Under the pieces are notes generated by a model. The model was not told the DNA's origin. It ran no database searches and was given only the letters and a program-made list of their open reading frames with translations. Source: JAGUXG01 sp043798435 (lineage in GTDB: Bacteria; UBA9089; UBA9088; JAGUXG01). Taken from it: DNA of 17,478 nucleotides. The first letter of the stretch is position 1. Each line of letters starts with the position of its first letter. Shown here piece after piece: positions 5,450-12,867 of the stretch. The stretch lies in the NCBI GenBank assembly GCA_043798435.1, contig JAZDOR010000035.1, positions 1 to 17,478 on the forward strand, read 5' to 3'. A program made the translations under genes and the position numbers.

Positions 5450-7528
5450 ATGAAGTGTCCAAATTGTAAAGATTTTGAACTACAAGCTACTTTGACTAAG
5501 CAAGGGGTAGAGATTGATGCTTGCAGTAAATGCAAAGGAGTCTGGCTTGATAGAGGAGAGATATTTTACTTTACCAAGAAAGTAATTGTAGTAGCTGCGG
5601 CTCTTGAGCAAGCCATAAAAGAAGGTAAGCCCACCCAAAAACTTTGCCCAAAAACTCAAAAACCAATGCAGGAAATTGCCCTATTTGAAGGTAAACTTCG
5701 TATTGATTATTCCCCTAATACTGGCGGGCTATGGTTTGATGGTAGTGAATTCGAACAATTAGAAAGAAAGGATTTGAAGATAACCCTTGATGAGCAGATA
5801 AAAATACCCACTAAACCAGACAAGGTATTTAATAAAGAGGTGGATTATGAAATAGAGCAAAAGAAAAAGGCACGGATGAAGGCTTTAGCAGGAGGCTTAA
5901 CCCCTTTACCTGATTTATTCTTTCGCTCCTGTGGTGCACTTTTAGGACTGTATGCACTGTTGACGCTTGCTTTAATCACCTGTGTAAATTTTGGCTTCCT
6001 GACACCTGATATTGCCGTATTAACAGGTATTGGTATTGTTCTTTTGCAATTTATCTTCGGTCCATGGTTAATGGATTTATCCCTACAATTTTTATATAAA
6101 ATTTCCTGGGAATCTACACCTACTGTGCATTTAAGAAATTTTATTCGAAATACCTGCCAGAAGCAGGGAATGAAATTTCCACGAATTGGTATCTTGCTTG
6201 ATGGAGCTCCACAGGCTTTTACCTATGGGCATCATCCAAATAACGCCAGAATTGTAATCTCCCAAGGGTTAATTGACCTTTTAGAGCCAGAGGAGGTTTG
6301 TGCAGTAGTGGCCCATGAAATTGGACATGCAAAACACTGGGATATGTTGGTTATGACTATTGCCTCTATGGTACCGATTACTTTATATTATCTATATCGT
6401 AAGCTCATAGAGATTAAAGAAAATAAGTCTGGCTCAACACGATATGCCATTGCTATTGGCTCATATCTCCTTTATATAATATCTCAGTATATAGTGCTAT
6501 GGTTGTCTCGTGCTCGGGAATATTATGCGGATAGATTTTCAGGTGAGGTAACTAAAAATCCCAATGCATTAGCCTCTGCATTGGTAAAAATTGCCTATGG
6601 TTTGGCAGGCAAAAAACCAAAAGAAGAAAAAGAGAGTCGTAGAGAATCTACATTGGAAGCAATAAAATCGTTAGGTATATTTGATGCTAACACTGCCAGG
6701 GGGTTGGCTATTGCCAGCTATTCATCCCCTGCGGTTAAAATGAGTGGAGAGATAGATACAGAAAATCTACAAGAGGTGATGAAATGGGATTTATGGAACC
6801 CATGGGCAAAATATTATGAACTGCACTCTACTCATCCATTAGTGGCAAACCGACTAAATTACCTGAGTGAACAAAGTGCTTCCTTAGGACAAGAACCTTT
6901 TGTTGTTTTTAATCGCAGAAGACCTGAATCTTACTGGGATGAGTTTTTTGTGGATGTATTGATTATGAACTTACCCACTTTAGTCGTATTGCTCGGTGGA
7001 ATACTATGTTGGGTACTTTACTTATCTAACCTTAATCCTAACTTTCCTTTGTATGGAGTAATAATCATTTTAGCTGGTGTTGCAGAATTGATTAAAACGC
7101 TTTTTTCTTATGAAGATTATGGAAATCACGGTTATTTTCCATATATGAATATTGCTAGTCTGCTGAAAAATGTTAAGGTCTCTGCCATAAGACCTGTCCC
7201 TTGCACACTTAAAGGCAAGATAATAGGTAGGGGAGTACCAGGACTTATCTGGTCAGAAGATTTTGTTATGCAGGATGATACAGGAATAATATTCCTTGAT
7301 TATCGCCAGCCATTTGGTATTTGGGAATTTCTATTTGGCTTATTTCGTGGTGCTAAACTTCAGAATCAGGAGGTAACTCTCACTGGTTGGTATCGGAGAA
7401 GTCCTGTCCCTTATGTTGAATTAAAGAATTTTACTATAGGCACAACCACCCGCACCTGCTATGTCTACCATATAAAACTTTTTGTTGCCGGAATTATAAT
7501 ATTGCTTGGAATTATCCTTGCTTTATAA
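5450..7528 (+). CDS. Membrane-bound M48 zinc metalloprotease with N-terminal zinc ribbon
   Basis: The 692-residue fusion begins with a zf-TFIIB ribbon (MKCPNC, then CSKCKGVWLDRGEI; Cys3, 6, 25, 28) and a second, cysteine-poor copy (about 66-105, GGLWFDGSEF). Hydrophobic segments at about 162-180 and 185-210 precede an M48 (HtpX/Ste24-like) domain: HEIGH at 289-293 with Glu357 in AREYYAD as third zinc ligand and HPLVANR at 462-468. After a further membrane pair (about 505-560) comes a domain containing GKIIGRGVPG and VMQDDTG, then a final helix LFVAGIIILLGIILAL. It probably degrades misfolded or specific membrane proteins. The start is fixed by the ribbon motif; no Shine-Dalgarno is seen. TTGTAA (5421)-17-TATATA (5444) is a weak promoter candidate. 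By my count 16 of 28 arginine codons are CGN against 4 of 22 in mreB, suggesting transfer. Confidence 0.87.
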   Translation: MKCPNCKDFELQATLTKQGVEIDACSKCKGVWLDRGEIFYFTKKVIVVAAALEQAIKEGKPTQKLCPKTQKPMQEIALFEGKLRIDYSPNTGGLWFDGSEFEQLERKDLKITLDEQIKIPTKPDKVFNKEVDYEIEQKKKARMKALAGGLTPLPDLFFRSCGALLGLYALLTLALITCVNFGFLTPDIAVLTGIGIVLLQFIFGPWLMDLSLQFLYKISWESTPTVHLRNFIRNTCQKQGMKFPRIGILLDGAPQAFTYGHHPNNARIVISQGLIDLLEPEEVCAVVAHEIGHAKHWDMLVMTIASMVPITLYYLYRKLIEIKENKSGSTRYAIAIGSYLLYIISQYIVLWLSRAREYYADRFSGEVTKNPNALASALVKIAYGLAGKKPKEEKESRRESTLEAIKSLGIFDANTARGLAIASYSSPAVKMSGEIDTENLQEVMKWDLWNPWAKYYELHSTHPLVANRLNYLSEQSASLGQEPFVVFNRRRPESYWDEFFVDVLIMNLPTLVVLLGGILCWVLYLSNLNPNFPLYGVIIILAGVAELIKTLFSYEDYGNHGYFPYMNIASLLKNVKVSAIRPVPCTLKGKIIGRGVPGLIWSEDFVMQDDTGIIFLDYRQPFGIWEFLFGLFRGAKLQNQEVTLTGWYRRSPVPYVELKNFTIGTTTRTCYVYHIKLFVAGIIILLGIILAL

Positions 7529-7542
7529 CTTACTGAATTTTT

Positions 7543-7708
7543 GTAACCATTCAGGCTATACATCAAGAGTGTAAGAAGGGGGATAAGGAGATATGAGAGA
7601 TGGGGATAAAATTTGAATTAAAAATTAAGAATTAAAAATTAAAAATGAATAATCTCCCTATCTCCTTTATCTCCATATCCCCTTTTCTTACACTACCGCA
7701 GCACTTAC
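7543..7708 (+). mobile_element. Miniature inverted-repeat element, family A copy 2, with target-site duplication
   Basis: The element starts GTAACCATTCAGG and ends CACTTAC, and is flanked by perfect 8-base direct repeats GAATTTTT at 7535-7542 and 7709-7716. Arms: 7569-7609 (GTGTAAGAAGGGGGATAAGG) against 7652-7693 (CCCCTTTTCTTACAC). The core (about 7612-7645) is a run of heptamers AATTAAA, AATTAAG, AATTAAA, AATTAAA. It is the inverse of copy 1 at 4635-4842 but with a different core. It has no coding capacity, so any mobility would need a transposase elsewhere. Confidence 0.85.
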
Positions 7709-7718
7709 GAATTTTTTT

Positions 7719-7868
7719 ACCACGAAGAGCACGAAGGTCACGAAGGTGCCATAAAACAAATTTTTATCCTCTTCGTGTCCTTCGTGGTTAATTTAATTCA
7801 AAATTTTATCTCCCTATCCCCTTCCATAATCCCCCATATCCCCTTTTCTTACACTACCTGAACGCTTA
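7719..7868 (+). repeat. Nine-base-unit hairpin joined to a half family A element
   Basis: Bases 7719-7747 hold CACGAAGAG, CACGAAGGT, CACGAAGGT, facing CTTCGTGTC, CTTCGTGG at 7770-7786. After a short AT stretch comes only the right-hand arm of a family A element (7808-7868), ending CACTACCTGAACGCTTAC. The matching left arm is missing. Together with copy 2 this fills the 389-base gap before mreB; no gene is visible in it. Confidence 0.75.
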
Positions 7869-7882
7869 CGCCTATTTTTTAA

Positions 7883-7911
7883 TAGACAAGAAGAATGGGG
7901 ATTGATATAAT
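7883..7911 (+). promoter_or_regulatory. mreB promoter, TAGACA-17-TATAAT
   Basis: TAGACA (7883-7888), a 17-base spacer and a perfect TATAAT (7906-7911). Six bases separate the -10 from the mreB ATG at 7918, which places the expected transcription start on the A of the start codon. No Shine-Dalgarno is present. A leaderless mreB transcript is the simplest reading. Confidence 0.6.
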
Positions 7912-7917
7912 AAAGAT

Positions 7918-8979
7918 ATGTTTTTAGACTCATTATTTGGCCTATTTTCAAATGATATGGGCATAGACTTGGGAACAGCCAATACCCTTGTCTATGTAAA
8001 GGGTGAAGGGATTGTCCTTTGTGAGCCATCTGTTGTGGCTATCAATAGGGAGACCAAAGAGGTCCTGGCTGTTGGAAATGATGCCAAAAGGATGCTTGGA
8101 AGAACTCCCGCTAACATTGTTGCCATCCAACCCCTCAGAGATGGTGTGATTGCTGACTTTGAGGTCACCCAGCAGATGATCAGATACTTCATCCAGAAGG
8201 TGCATAACCGTAGAACCTTTGTAAAACCGAGGGTAGTGATTGGAATCCCTTCTGGAATCACAGAGGTTGAGAGAAGGGCTGTGGTTGAAGCCGCAGAACA
8301 GGCAGGAGCACTTGAGGTATATCTCATAGAGGAGCCTATGGCCGCAGCAATTGGGGCAAACATCCCTGTTCATGAGCCAACAGGGAATATGATTGTTGAC
8401 ATCGGCGGAGGAACAACAGAGGTTGCTGTCATCTCTCTCGGAGGAATGGTGGTCTGTAAATCCATAAGGATTGCCGGCAATGAGATGGATGAAGCCATCG
8501 TCCAGTATGTCCGAAAGGTTCACAACCTCCTTATAGGAGATAGAACAGCTGAGGAGGTAAAGATAAATATCGGTTCAGCCTATCCCCTGCCTCAGGAGAC
8601 GACTATGGAGATAAAAGGCAGAGATGCCGCCTCAGGCTTACCAAGGACACTCAGGGTTACATCCGACAAGATACGAACGGCATTAAAAGAACCTATTAAT
8701 TTTATTGTTGAGGTGATAAAAAGCACCTTAGAAGAAACCCCGCCTGAACTTTCTTCAGATATTGTAGACAAAGGTATCATTATGGCTGGTGGAAGCTCTC
8801 AACTGAAGAAGTTAGATGAACTCATTAAGCAAGAGACAGGGCTGAATGTGGTTGTGGCTGAGGACCCATACACCTGTGTAGCTATCGGCACAGGAAAATA
8901 CCTTGAGGAGCTAAAAAATATCCGCAAGGCAAGAAAGAGGATAGGAGGCCAGTGGCTAACCTCTACTTCAAGAAGGTAA
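7918..8979 (+). CDS. mreB: Rod-shape-determining actin homologue MreB
   Basis: MreB polymerises on the inner membrane and guides elongasome peptidoglycan synthesis. The 353-residue protein has the actin-fold ATP motifs: phosphate-1 GIDLGTANT (15-23), the IEEP block with Glu139, phosphate-2 VDIGGGTTEVAV (160-171) and the adenosine motif IIMAGGSSQLKKL near residue 288. An N-terminal amphipathic stretch (MFLDSLFGLF) fits membrane binding. Length is normal (330-350). It heads the mreBCD group, has its own strong promoter, and has no Shine-Dalgarno. mreC begins inside its last 28 bases. Confidence 0.97.
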   Translation: MFLDSLFGLFSNDMGIDLGTANTLVYVKGEGIVLCEPSVVAINRETKEVLAVGNDAKRMLGRTPANIVAIQPLRDGVIADFEVTQQMIRYFIQKVHNRRTFVKPRVVIGIPSGITEVERRAVVEAAEQAGALEVYLIEEPMAAAIGANIPVHEPTGNMIVDIGGGTTEVAVISLGGMVVCKSIRIAGNEMDEAIVQYVRKVHNLLIGDRTAEEVKINIGSAYPLPQETTMEIKGRDAASGLPRTLRVTSDKIRTALKEPINFIVEVIKSTLEETPPELSSDIVDKGIIMAGGSSQLKKLDELIKQETGLNVVVAEDPYTCVAIGTGKYLEELKNIRKARKRIGGQWLTSTSRR

Positions 8980-9743
8980 AAATCCCCGCCATCTTCCTTC
9001 TCGCCATCATCCTGCTCATCACCAATCCAACCCCTATTCGCAAAACCTTACAGGCTATATTGATTCCCATTGAAACATTAGGGGCAAAGATGAGGGGTTC
9101 ATCTGGTAGCCTTTACAGTGCACTCAAAGAGAATGAGATGCTTGCGAGAGAGAATGAGAGGTTAAAGACCGAGACAGGAAGACTCGCAGATAAATTAGCC
9201 AGCAAAGAAGAGGTTTTCAGAGAAAATGAAAGGCTGCGGGGAATTTTAGATTATAAAGAAAAGAGAGACAGAAAGATAGTTGTAGCTGATGTTTTGGGAT
9301 ATGACCCAGCCTCTCTCCTTTCAACCATAATTATAAACAGGGGGACAGATGATGGCGTAAGGAAGGGTCTTTGTGTCGTTACCATAAAAGAAGGCCAGGA
9401 GCTTCTTTTGGGCAGGGTAATAGATATATTTCCTTCGTCTTCTATTGTTCTTCTTGTTACAGATAAAAGCTCCCTTATTCCAGCAATGCTTGCTGAGACT
9501 TGCGAAAAAGGTGTTTTGGTTGGAGAACAAGGGAATCTTTCCCTCTCCTTTATTGAAAGCCACATAGACCCAAAGCCAAAAGAGGATGTGGTCACCGTAG
9601 AAACTGGGGATATTCCAAGTGGAATCTTGATAGGCGAGGTTGGAAAGGTTGGACCAAAGAAGATGGGGCTTTTCAGAGAGATAAAAGTAAGAGCGGGTTT
9701 TGATATTAGTAAGCTAAGAGAGGTTTTGGTGATTGTCCGATAA
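8952..9743 (+). CDS. mreC: Rod-shape-determining protein MreC
   Basis: MreC is a bitopic inner-membrane protein whose periplasmic part contacts elongasome enzymes. The 263 residues comprise a short cytoplasmic head, one membrane helix (about 11-24, IPAIFLLAIILLIT), a coiled coil (about 57-102, rich in ENERL repeats) and a beta-rich C-terminal domain starting VVADVLGYDP with the family motif IINRGTDDGVRKG (127-139). The start is GTG 8952, preceded by AGGAGG (8943-8948) with a short 3-base gap; it overlaps mreB by 28 bases, so translation is likely coupled. A miniature element is inserted 2 bases into its stop-codon region. Confidence 0.92.
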   Translation: MANLYFKKVKIPAIFLLAIILLITNPTPIRKTLQAILIPIETLGAKMRGSSGSLYSALKENEMLARENERLKTETGRLADKLASKEEVFRENERLRGILDYKEKRDRKIVVADVLGYDPASLLSTIIINRGTDDGVRKGLCVVTIKEGQELLLGRVIDIFPSSSIVLLVTDKSSLIPAMLAETCEKGVLVGEQGNLSLSFIESHIDPKPKEDVVTVETGDIPSGILIGEVGKVGPKKMGLFREIKVRAGFDISKLREVLVIVR

Positions 9744-9749
9744 AAAATA

Positions 9750-9958
9750 GTAACATTTTACCCATCTGAAGGTGTAAGAAAAGAGAGGTGGAGAAAAGGG
9801 AGAATTGGGAGAGAATACAGAATCCAGAATCCAGAATCCAGAATCCAGAATAAAAATATTCTGACTCCTGACTCCTGAATTCTGACTTCTGAATTCTATT
9901 AACCTTCTCCATCTTCCCTCGTTCTCCTTTGTTACACTTCATTTGAGTAAATAGTTAC
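9750..9958. mobile_element. Miniature inverted-repeat element between mreC and mreD, with target-site duplication
   Basis: The termini are GTAAC (9750-9754) and GTTAC (9954-9958). The outer arms share GTAAC, then TTTAC and TGAAGGTGTAAGAAA against TGAAGTGTAACAAAGG in the other sense. The flanks are perfect 8-base direct repeats AAAAAATA at 9742-9749 and 9959-9966. The core is a heptamer hairpin: CAGAATC-type units (about 9817-9850) facing TTCTGAC/TCCTGAC units (about 9858-9897). The ends match family A but the rest of the arms diverge. No coding frame is present. Confidence 0.8.
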
Positions 9959-9974
9959 AAAAAATAAATACTGA

Positions 9975-10442
9975 ATGAAAAGGCTTATTTATATTGTCAT
10001 AGCTATCTGCATCTGCTTCTTGCTTCAAACAGGGTTTTCTGATATCTTTGTTATATTCGGAGCAAGACCAGATTTTCTTCTGATTATAGTCGTTTTGTTA
10101 TCACCCTCTTTTTCTTCCACATCTTCCGGACTGCTTGGGCTTGTCTGTGGGCTTTTGCAGGATGCAGTAGGAATTTCACGACTTGGAACAAATGGCCTCG
10201 CCAAATCTATCATCGCTGTCTCTGTAAGCCTTGCGAGCCAGAAGATTTATCCTAACAGGGTAGAGATTCAGTTTGCTATCCTTTTTCTGGCCACCCTTAT
10301 CAATGGAATAATTCTCTTCTTTATCGCAGTAGCCTTTCAGCAGGCTTTGCCTTCAGTTCTTTCTCTCCTCATAGAGGGCTTATATAATGGTATTTTTGGG
10401 GTATTAACCTGGAGATTATTAAAGGCCATCAATATCCTCTAA
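9975..10442 (+). CDS. mreD: Rod-shape-determining protein MreD
   Basis: MreD is a polytopic inner-membrane part of the elongasome. The 155-residue product is almost entirely hydrophobic, with about five to six helices, and carries the family pattern ARPDFLLIIVVLLS (30-43) and LGLVCGLLQDAVG (58-70). Length is usual (about 160). The ATG at 9975 gives the normal N-terminus; no Shine-Dalgarno is seen. Removing the element before it restores a spacer of 14 bases to the mreC stop, so the two genes were once adjacent. The usual partners mrdA and rodA do not follow. Confidence 0.88.
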   Translation: MKRLIYIVIAICICFLLQTGFSDIFVIFGARPDFLLIIVVLLSPSFSSTSSGLLGLVCGLLQDAVGISRLGTNGLAKSIIAVSVSLASQKIYPNRVEIQFAILFLATLINGIILFFIAVAFQQALPSVLSLLIEGLYNGIFGVLTWRLLKAINIL

Positions 10443-10471
10443 TATACCCAAATAAATCAGGCTTGGCAAAA
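10443..10471 (-). repeat. Inverted copy of the promoter-side segment at 111-138
   Basis: Bases 10443-10471 match the reverse complement of 111-138 except for two substitutions and one extra base. The segment carries the TTGCAA/TATA pair proposed as the DUF362 promoter, but here one base is inserted and it would point back into mreD. Confidence 0.55.
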
Positions 10472-10502
10472 AACTACACCCAATCAACAGGAGGCAATAA
10501 AA

Positions 10503-11555
10503 ATGTCAGCAAATAAAACGCTTTCTATGCTGGATAAGTTTTTAACTTTATGGATATTTATGGCTATGGGAGTGGGGATAGGAATAGGATGTTTTTCGCC
10601 CATAACAACTGAATTCATTACAGGTCTTCAAGTTGGCACAACCTCTATTCCTATTGCTATTGGTTTAATATTGATGATGTATCCACCATTAGCCAAGGTA
10701 AAATATGAAGAGTTGAAAGATGTGTTCTCCGACTGGAAGGTGTTAGGGATAAGCCTGGTGCAAAACTGGATTATCGGACCGATATTGATGTTTATTTTAG
10801 CCATCGTATTTTTGCGACCTTACCCGGAATATATGGTGGGTTTGATCTTAATAGGTCTGGCAAGGTGTATAGCTATGGTCATTGTCTGGAACGAGTTAGC
10901 CAGGGGTGACACAGAATATGCTGCTGGCTTGGTGGCATTTAACAGCATCTTTCAGGTGATATTTTACAGCATTTATGCTTATGTGTTCATCACCGTTCTA
11001 CCAGCCTGGTTTGGCCTTGAGGGAAGTATTGTGGATATTACCATAGGACAGATAGCCAAAAGCGTGTTCATCTATTTGGGTATTCCCTTTATTGCAGGAA
11101 TAATAACCCGGTTTACACTCATCCGGCTTAAGAACAAGGAGTGGTATCATACTAAGTTCATCCCCAAGATCAGTCCTATTACCCTTATAGCTTTGCTTTT
11201 CACCATCGTGGTGATGTTCAGCCTCAAAGGGGAATACATCATTAAGATTCCCTTAGATGTGGTGCGGATTGCGATACCTTTATGTATCTATTTTGTGATT
11301 ATGTTCTTAGTTAGCTTCTGGATGGGGAAAAAGATTGGAGCAGGTTATCCTAAAACCGCCACTATTGCCTTCACTGCTGCCAGCAACAATTTTGAGCTAT
11401 CAATAGCAGTAGCAGTAGCAGTTTTCGGGGTAAGCTCTAATCAGGCTTTTGCAACAGTTATCGGTCCACTTATAGAAGTTCCTGTTCTTATAGGTCTTGT
11501 TAATGTAGCTTTGAGATTTAGAAAAAGTTTTTCAAAAATTGCTGAAGATTTTTAA
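10503..11555 (+). CDS. arsB: ACR3-family arsenite efflux permease
   Basis: ACR3 proteins export As(III) (some Sb(III)) through the inner membrane using the proton gradient. The 350-residue protein has ten predicted helices and the family signatures: GLARCIAMVIVWNELARGD with the conserved Cys122, TAASNNFELSIAVAVAVFG (291-309), and GPLIEVPVLIGLV with the conserved Glu325. AGGAGG (10489-10494) lies 8 bases before the ATG. It sits alone between mreD and gpsA with no arsR or arsC in the window. Four of eight arginine codons are CGN, three of them CGG, which plsX never uses by my count; together with the location this suggests later acquisition. The symbol follows common annotation; acr3 is equally apt. 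Confidence 0.92.
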   Translation: MSANKTLSMLDKFLTLWIFMAMGVGIGIGCFSPITTEFITGLQVGTTSIPIAIGLILMMYPPLAKVKYEELKDVFSDWKVLGISLVQNWIIGPILMFILAIVFLRPYPEYMVGLILIGLARCIAMVIVWNELARGDTEYAAGLVAFNSIFQVIFYSIYAYVFITVLPAWFGLEGSIVDITIGQIAKSVFIYLGIPFIAGIITRFTLIRLKNKEWYHTKFIPKISPITLIALLFTIVVMFSLKGEYIIKIPLDVVRIAIPLCIYFVIMFLVSFWMGKKIGAGYPKTATIAFTAASNNFELSIAVAVAVFGVSSNQAFATVIGPLIEVPVLIGLVNVALRFRKSFSKIAEDF

Positions 11556-11584
11556 CCGGCTGAATGGTTACGGAGAGAAGAAAG

Positions 11585-12565
11585 ATGAAAATTAGTATTT
11601 TGGGTGGTGGTTCCTGGGGATTGGCTTTGGCTTGTCTTCTTGTAGAGAAGGGCGATATTCTTGTCTGGGAATATAATCAAGATTTGGCAGAGAGGATAAG
11701 AAGAACAAGGGAAAATCTTATATCCCTTCCTGGGGTCACTATTCCAGGCAAAATAGAGATAACATCTGAACTGAGCCACCTAACAGAATCTGAGGTTGTT
11801 GTTTCTGCTCTTCCTTCCTGGACAATAAGAAAAGTCTTTTCTAAAATAAAGGAATTCTTAAAAGAAGATGCTATCATTGTCTCTTGCTCAAAAGGAATAG
11901 AAGATGAGACCTTTATGAGACCATCAGAGACAATTTGCGATGTACTTTCTGAAAGAAGAGTTGTAGTTTTATCCGGGCCATCTCATGCCGAAGAGGTTGC
12001 CAGAGGGATTCCGACAGCCGTTGTTTCATCAAGCAGAAATGAGAAGGATATGCAGTTTGTCCAAAGGCTATTCTCCTCTTCTTTCTTTCGGGTCTATACA
12101 AACCCTGATATAGTTGGGGTAGAGCTTGGTGGTGCCCTAAAGAATATCATTGCTGTTGCTTCCGGAATATCTGATGGGTTGGGTTTTGGAGACAATACAA
12201 GGGCGGCTCTATTCTGCCGTGGGATGATGGAAATGGCAAGGATTGGTGTAGTTGTTGGTGGAGAAAAGACCACATTCTTCGGGCTGGCTGGAATAGGAGA
12301 CTTAATGGTAACAATGACCTCAAAGCATAGCAGAAACAGAAGGTTTGGTGAGTTGATAGGAAAGGGAAGTGGTGTTGAGACAGCTTTAGCAGAAGTAAAA
12401 ATGGTTGTGGAAGGCTTTAGAACAACCCAGGCAACATTTCATTTAGCAAGAGAAAGGCAGATAGAAACCCCAATTACAGATGAATTATACTATATTCTCT
12501 TCGAAGGAAAAAATCCCTCTTCTGCTGTGGAATCTCTTCTAAAAAGAGAGCTTAAAGAGGAGTAA
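11585..12565 (+). CDS. gpsA: NAD(P)-dependent glycerol-3-phosphate dehydrogenase
   Basis: GpsA reduces dihydroxyacetone phosphate to sn-glycerol-3-phosphate, the backbone of phospholipids, in the cytoplasm. The 326-residue protein has the nucleotide-binding loop GGGSWG (7-12), the block VSCSKGIE (99-106), LSGPSHAEEVARG (129-141), the catalytic lysine Lys186 in GALKN, and SDGLGFGDNTRAAL (196-209). ATG 11585 is chosen over ATG 11564 because GGAGAG (11572-11577) is 7 bases upstream and the Rossmann strand begins directly. It is 29 bases downstream of the arsenite permease gene. It pairs in function with plsX further down. Confidence 0.95.
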   Translation: MKISILGGGSWGLALACLLVEKGDILVWEYNQDLAERIRRTRENLISLPGVTIPGKIEITSELSHLTESEVVVSALPSWTIRKVFSKIKEFLKEDAIIVSCSKGIEDETFMRPSETICDVLSERRVVVLSGPSHAEEVARGIPTAVVSSSRNEKDMQFVQRLFSSSFFRVYTNPDIVGVELGGALKNIIAVASGISDGLGFGDNTRAALFCRGMMEMARIGVVVGGEKTTFFGLAGIGDLMVTMTSKHSRNRRFGELIGKGSGVETALAEVKMVVEGFRTTQATFHLARERQIETPITDELYYILFEGKNPSSAVESLLKRELKEE

Positions 12566-12577
12566 AGATGAAGTTTT

Positions 12578-12725
12578 GGGGACGGTTCACTTTTGTTTGA
12601 AAGCTTACGGTTAAAAGAAATTAGAAATTTGAAATTAGCAGAGGAGGCAGAATCTTTTCTTCCCAATTTCTAATTTCCAATTTCCAAAAGAAATCATAGG
12701 AAAAACGGTAAAAATGAACCATCCC
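12578..12725 (+). mobile_element. Miniature inverted-repeat element, family B copy 2, with target-site duplication
   Basis: The left end GGGGACGGTTCACTTTTG pairs with the right end, whose reverse complement reads GGGATGGTTCATTTTTAC. Perfect 7-base repeats AAGTTTT flank it at 12571-12577 and 12726-12732. The core has heptamers GAAATTA, GAAATTT, GAAATTA (12617-12637) facing CAATTTC, TAATTTC, CAATTTC (12664-12684). It matches copy 1 (2450-2606) over most of its length, the main difference being about 8 extra bases before the heptamers in copy 1. It fills the first half of the 302-base gpsA-slipin gap. Confidence 0.82.
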
Positions 12726-12807
12726 AAGTTTTGTAACAATATATCGGCTATAAGGCTATTTTACTTTAGGGAAATTTTAGGGCTTATTTCTTGCTCTCTC
12801 AAATTCC

Positions 12808-12837
12808 TTGACATAGTTATCCAATATTGAGTATCAT
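12808..12837 (+). promoter_or_regulatory. Promoter of the slipin-rpmF-plsX unit, TTGACA-18-TATCAT
   Basis: A perfect TTGACA (12808-12813), an 18-base spacer and TATCAT (12832-12837). The expected start near 12844 leaves a leader of about 24 bases containing AGGAGGTG (12855-12862), so this gene, unlike mreB and queA, has a conventional leader. Confidence 0.6.
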
Positions 12838-12867
12838 CTTGTAATTCAAGGCACAGGAGGTGCAATA

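Noticed and set aside
7948..8523. 191-residue antisense frame opposite mreB
   Set aside because: Shadow of a strongly conserved gene; no start signals and no recognisable motifs.
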